Shown here in pieces: positions 61,601 to 64,000 of a stretch of DNA of 64,000 bases. Every line of letters starts with the position of its first letter. The first letter of the stretch is position 1. The DNA comes from Callaeas wilsoni. Lineage: Eukaryota > Chordata > Aves > Passeriformes > Callaeidae. The position numbers and the translations under genes were made by a program. Location of the stretch: NCBI GenBank assembly GCA_013398955.1, contig VWPU01014023.1, positions 310,001-374,000 of the forward strand, written 5' to 3'. The notes under the pieces are model-generated. The model did not search any database, was not told where the DNA came from, and saw nothing but the letters and a program-made list of their open reading frames with translations.

Positions 61601-64000
61601 TAGGAAACTGGAATGATTTCACTGCTTTCAAATGTAACAGGATCACAAAGCCTGGCAGGGAGTCTTATCATGAAGGATTTTGTATTTTTTCTTCTGCAAA
61701 ACTGTGTGTGTCCTTTCTGTTGTTCATTAGGTAGGCAGCTTGGTGGTCTAATGCATGAAACAAATATGCGGACAAAGATCGAGTGTAAAAATCTATTTCA
61801 AAAGCTGAGGGAGTATCCCATTGACTATCATGCACTGTGTGATAGCTAAATTAGGACGAAATAGAGATGAAAATATTTCAGGAAGGATAATTCTCTGATG
61901 AAGTGAACAAGAGTTCCCACCTTAGGTAACTCTCTTTCTTATAACTTGGTCTTTCTGAGTGCAGTAAATCCTTGGTGAAAGTCAAGGAAATGAAAACACT
62001 GTGCACAAGCAGTGTGTGCCTTAGTAGTTCACTGAATCAAGCCTTAAAACTACTACCAAAGACTCCACAACTTAAAGAAAATGCCACTGTTATGATTGCT
62101 TGCTTTATTCTTGGAAGGCTTGTCTTCCCTCAAAATCCGTTACAATTTCATCACCTCTGACTATATACGGACAAAGACATAAACAAAGCATTTTTCTTCC
62201 ACCAGGCGAAATTCCTTTTTAGCTTGGGAAAGACAAGTTAACAGGCATGACAACTAACTGTGGACAAGGAATTCTGATGATGGCATCTTCCTTACTGCAG
62301 AGCTTTTTTCTAAGGGGCCTAGAAGATTTCTCCTTATTAACTTGAGACAGTGACTAAGCCCCACGGACTGCTTCCAATACATCCGTTTTGCTAGGTGAAG
62401 GTGCAAAGAAATTTTTTTCTTCCTGTTGTCTTTCTTCTGTATGGATTTCTATTTGATATCTACAGTGCTTAACTCACTTGGGAAATTTGTACAGTAACTC
62501 AAATCACATCCCAACTTACAAATGGGTGGTGTTGCTCTGGCAGAGGCAGATACACAGTGCCTGCTCCTCTGTGTACTGCAGCATGCTGTGGCACACAGAG
62601 CCAGAGGGTTTACCCACCTACAGGTTACCTTTTTTATCCATTTTTCTGCAAGGTATGAGGGGAAAGGGCGTGCCAGTGTTTGCACAAATGTCCACAGATG
62701 GTTGATACTAGTCTGCCAGGACACGTGGAGCAGGGCAGGAGCTAAAAGGCAGTGCCTTGTGGAATGACTCCCAAACAGAACAACTGGGCATCCAGACCAG
62801 CTGGCAAGTGCTGACAAATCCTGAAGGCAACCCAATGATTTTGGTTCAGGAAAGGGGCTGGTAAATGATGGGTTTGAATCTGGACCTTCCCTTTGTTCCC
62901 AATTCATCTTCCACTGAACCTAAAGAATGAGAATGAGCAACCAGGCAAAAGCTTCCTCCAGATGTCTGGGGATTGTGTCACCAAGTCAGATGGCAGTAAT
63001 TTAACTTTTCCCTCTCATAAGACCAGTGTATACTAGCACAAATTTATTGTTTCTTTATTACTAAGGATTTACTAGATGCTTCACAGTTCTTGGGGGGAAA
63101 GGCAATATTTCTTGCTTCCTAAATGTGACCTTTTATTTCTGGGTATCTTTTAGCCATCTGTATTTTGCTTGAATAAGATAAATGTGTGGAGCATTGCAGG
63201 ACAAAGTCCCAGTGGATGATTAAAAAGGATTGTCCTGCAGAGTGAGGAATACTTCGCTGTTTTATTATCTAAATCTTCATACAAAATATGATCGCAGAGC
63301 TGTTCTACAGCACCATATGGCTATAGAATATCACCAAATTGGACTGGGGGGATGGATGGTTAGAAAGCAATGAATTTTAGGAAAAAAATATACCAGATCC
63401 TTAATGATGTAATTAGTGATGCTTGCTTAGAGATAATGGCACTTATATCCGCAGAAGTTCTAGCCCCAGCTCCTGCATTCAGGGACCCAGGGCTGTGAGA
63501 ATACAAACCCCAGGATAACATGGAGCATGTACCAAGACCAGTTTGTTTGCAAGTGTTGTAAGCACTTCTTGTTTTGCAAAAGGGCAAATCTGCTCTAGAT
63601 TTGCTCTAATTAGTCTCCTGTCTCTATGGTTGCAACCGAGTGATGTGGGGCTTTTTGTGCTGTAAATCTCTTTTTAGTCTGTAAAAAGTCTGTAATTTAT
63701 TTTCAGAGCAGCTGTGTTTTTCTGATAGATAGAGGAACATCTGTTCTAGCTACTGTATCAGTATGACACATTCCTGATGGCTTTTCCACCACCTCACTAT
63801 GCTCCGCTGTCACCTCCTTTCCTTCTGAGAGGAAGCAGGAGGGAAGGCACCTTTGATCTTTGGAGCCTGTTAAGGTTAAGGATGCTACAGGCATGGTGCC
63901 TATATGAATTAGGTGGAAACACAAACCACCCTTTTATGAAACACTTTGAAATAATAACTCCAGTCCCTGCAAACAAACAGACTCCCTGTAAAATTCAAAG
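61601..64000. other. Anonymous noncoding DNA
   Basis: No gene or clear repeat is recognised. The 152-aa minus-strand frame at 62449-62907 is overlapped by frames on the other strand and resembles no known protein. Small internal echoes (AGTCTGTAA twice near 63675-63695; GCTCTA twice near 63590-63607) are too short to interpret. Confidence 0.6.

Noticed and set aside
62860..62885. GGTTTGAATCT resembling a tRNA B box
   Set aside because: No upstream A box, acceptor stem or anticodon arm; an isolated 11-mer match.
62449..62907. 152-codon minus-strand frame
   Set aside because: Overlapped by open frames on the plus strand (62478-62705, 62522-62767), with no recognisable family and no splice or promoter context.
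1..64000. CRISPR arrays, operons, bacterial promoters or phage-type systems
   Set aside because: No regularly spaced repeats and no gene clusters; the repeat content is that of a vertebrate nuclear genome, so these systems are not expected.

Overview
This 64 kb window reads as vertebrate nuclear DNA from a bird, most likely a songbird. I found no recognisable protein-coding gene, tRNA, rRNA or other standard RNA gene. The evidence for a bird is the repeat content: two 5'-truncated CR1 LINE 3' ends carrying the octamer terminus typical of avian CR1, an older CR1-type reverse-transcriptase fossil, and two LTR pieces that resemble, from memory, endogenous-retrovirus LTRs common in passerine genomes. 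Interspersed repeats are sparse, which also fits a bird. The background is AT-rich and CpG-poor. The longest open frames (194, 158, 152, 151, 149, 149 aa) are what chance gives in this much sequence, and several have no ATG at their start. I read the window as intergenic or deep intronic DNA.

Layout. 1-1858 is anonymous. 1859-1974 is a 59-bp unit present twice in tandem, almost identical. 2553-2840 is a solo-type LTR with a visible poly(A) signal, followed by a strongly purine-biased stretch to about 3860. 3901-4030 is a minus-strand CR1 3' end. 4031-15724 is anonymous apart from an AT-rich tract near 5.45 kb and a protein-like but unassigned open frame at 9008-9412 (minus). 15725-15805 is a possible MIR remnant. 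22120-22170 is a small CpG cluster. 27231-27551 holds an (AAAAT)n microsatellite and a T19 run. 30230-30430 is dense in homeodomain-type TAATT cores. 36067-36110 can fold into a hairpin. 37942-38326 is the longest recent CR1 piece. 45210-45385 is a second LTR fragment. 49462-49488 holds a perfect consensus estrogen-response-element palindrome with a third half-site beside it. 57697-57736 is a 35-nt pyrimidine tract ending like a splice acceptor. 58839-58901 combines a 20-bp palindrome with a 35-nt alternating purine-pyrimidine run. 60860-61600 is a CR1-type reverse-transcriptase fossil with identifiable motifs and inactivating changes.

No genes can be seen working together here. Any function of the window is more likely regulatory (the response-element palindrome, CpG cluster and homeodomain-site cluster) than coding. 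I saw no previously undescribed system that the sequence alone would support. The items most worth checking are the 49.47 kb palindrome, the LINE fossil, the recent tandem duplication and the unassigned open frames at 9.0-9.4 kb and 33.25-33.73 kb.
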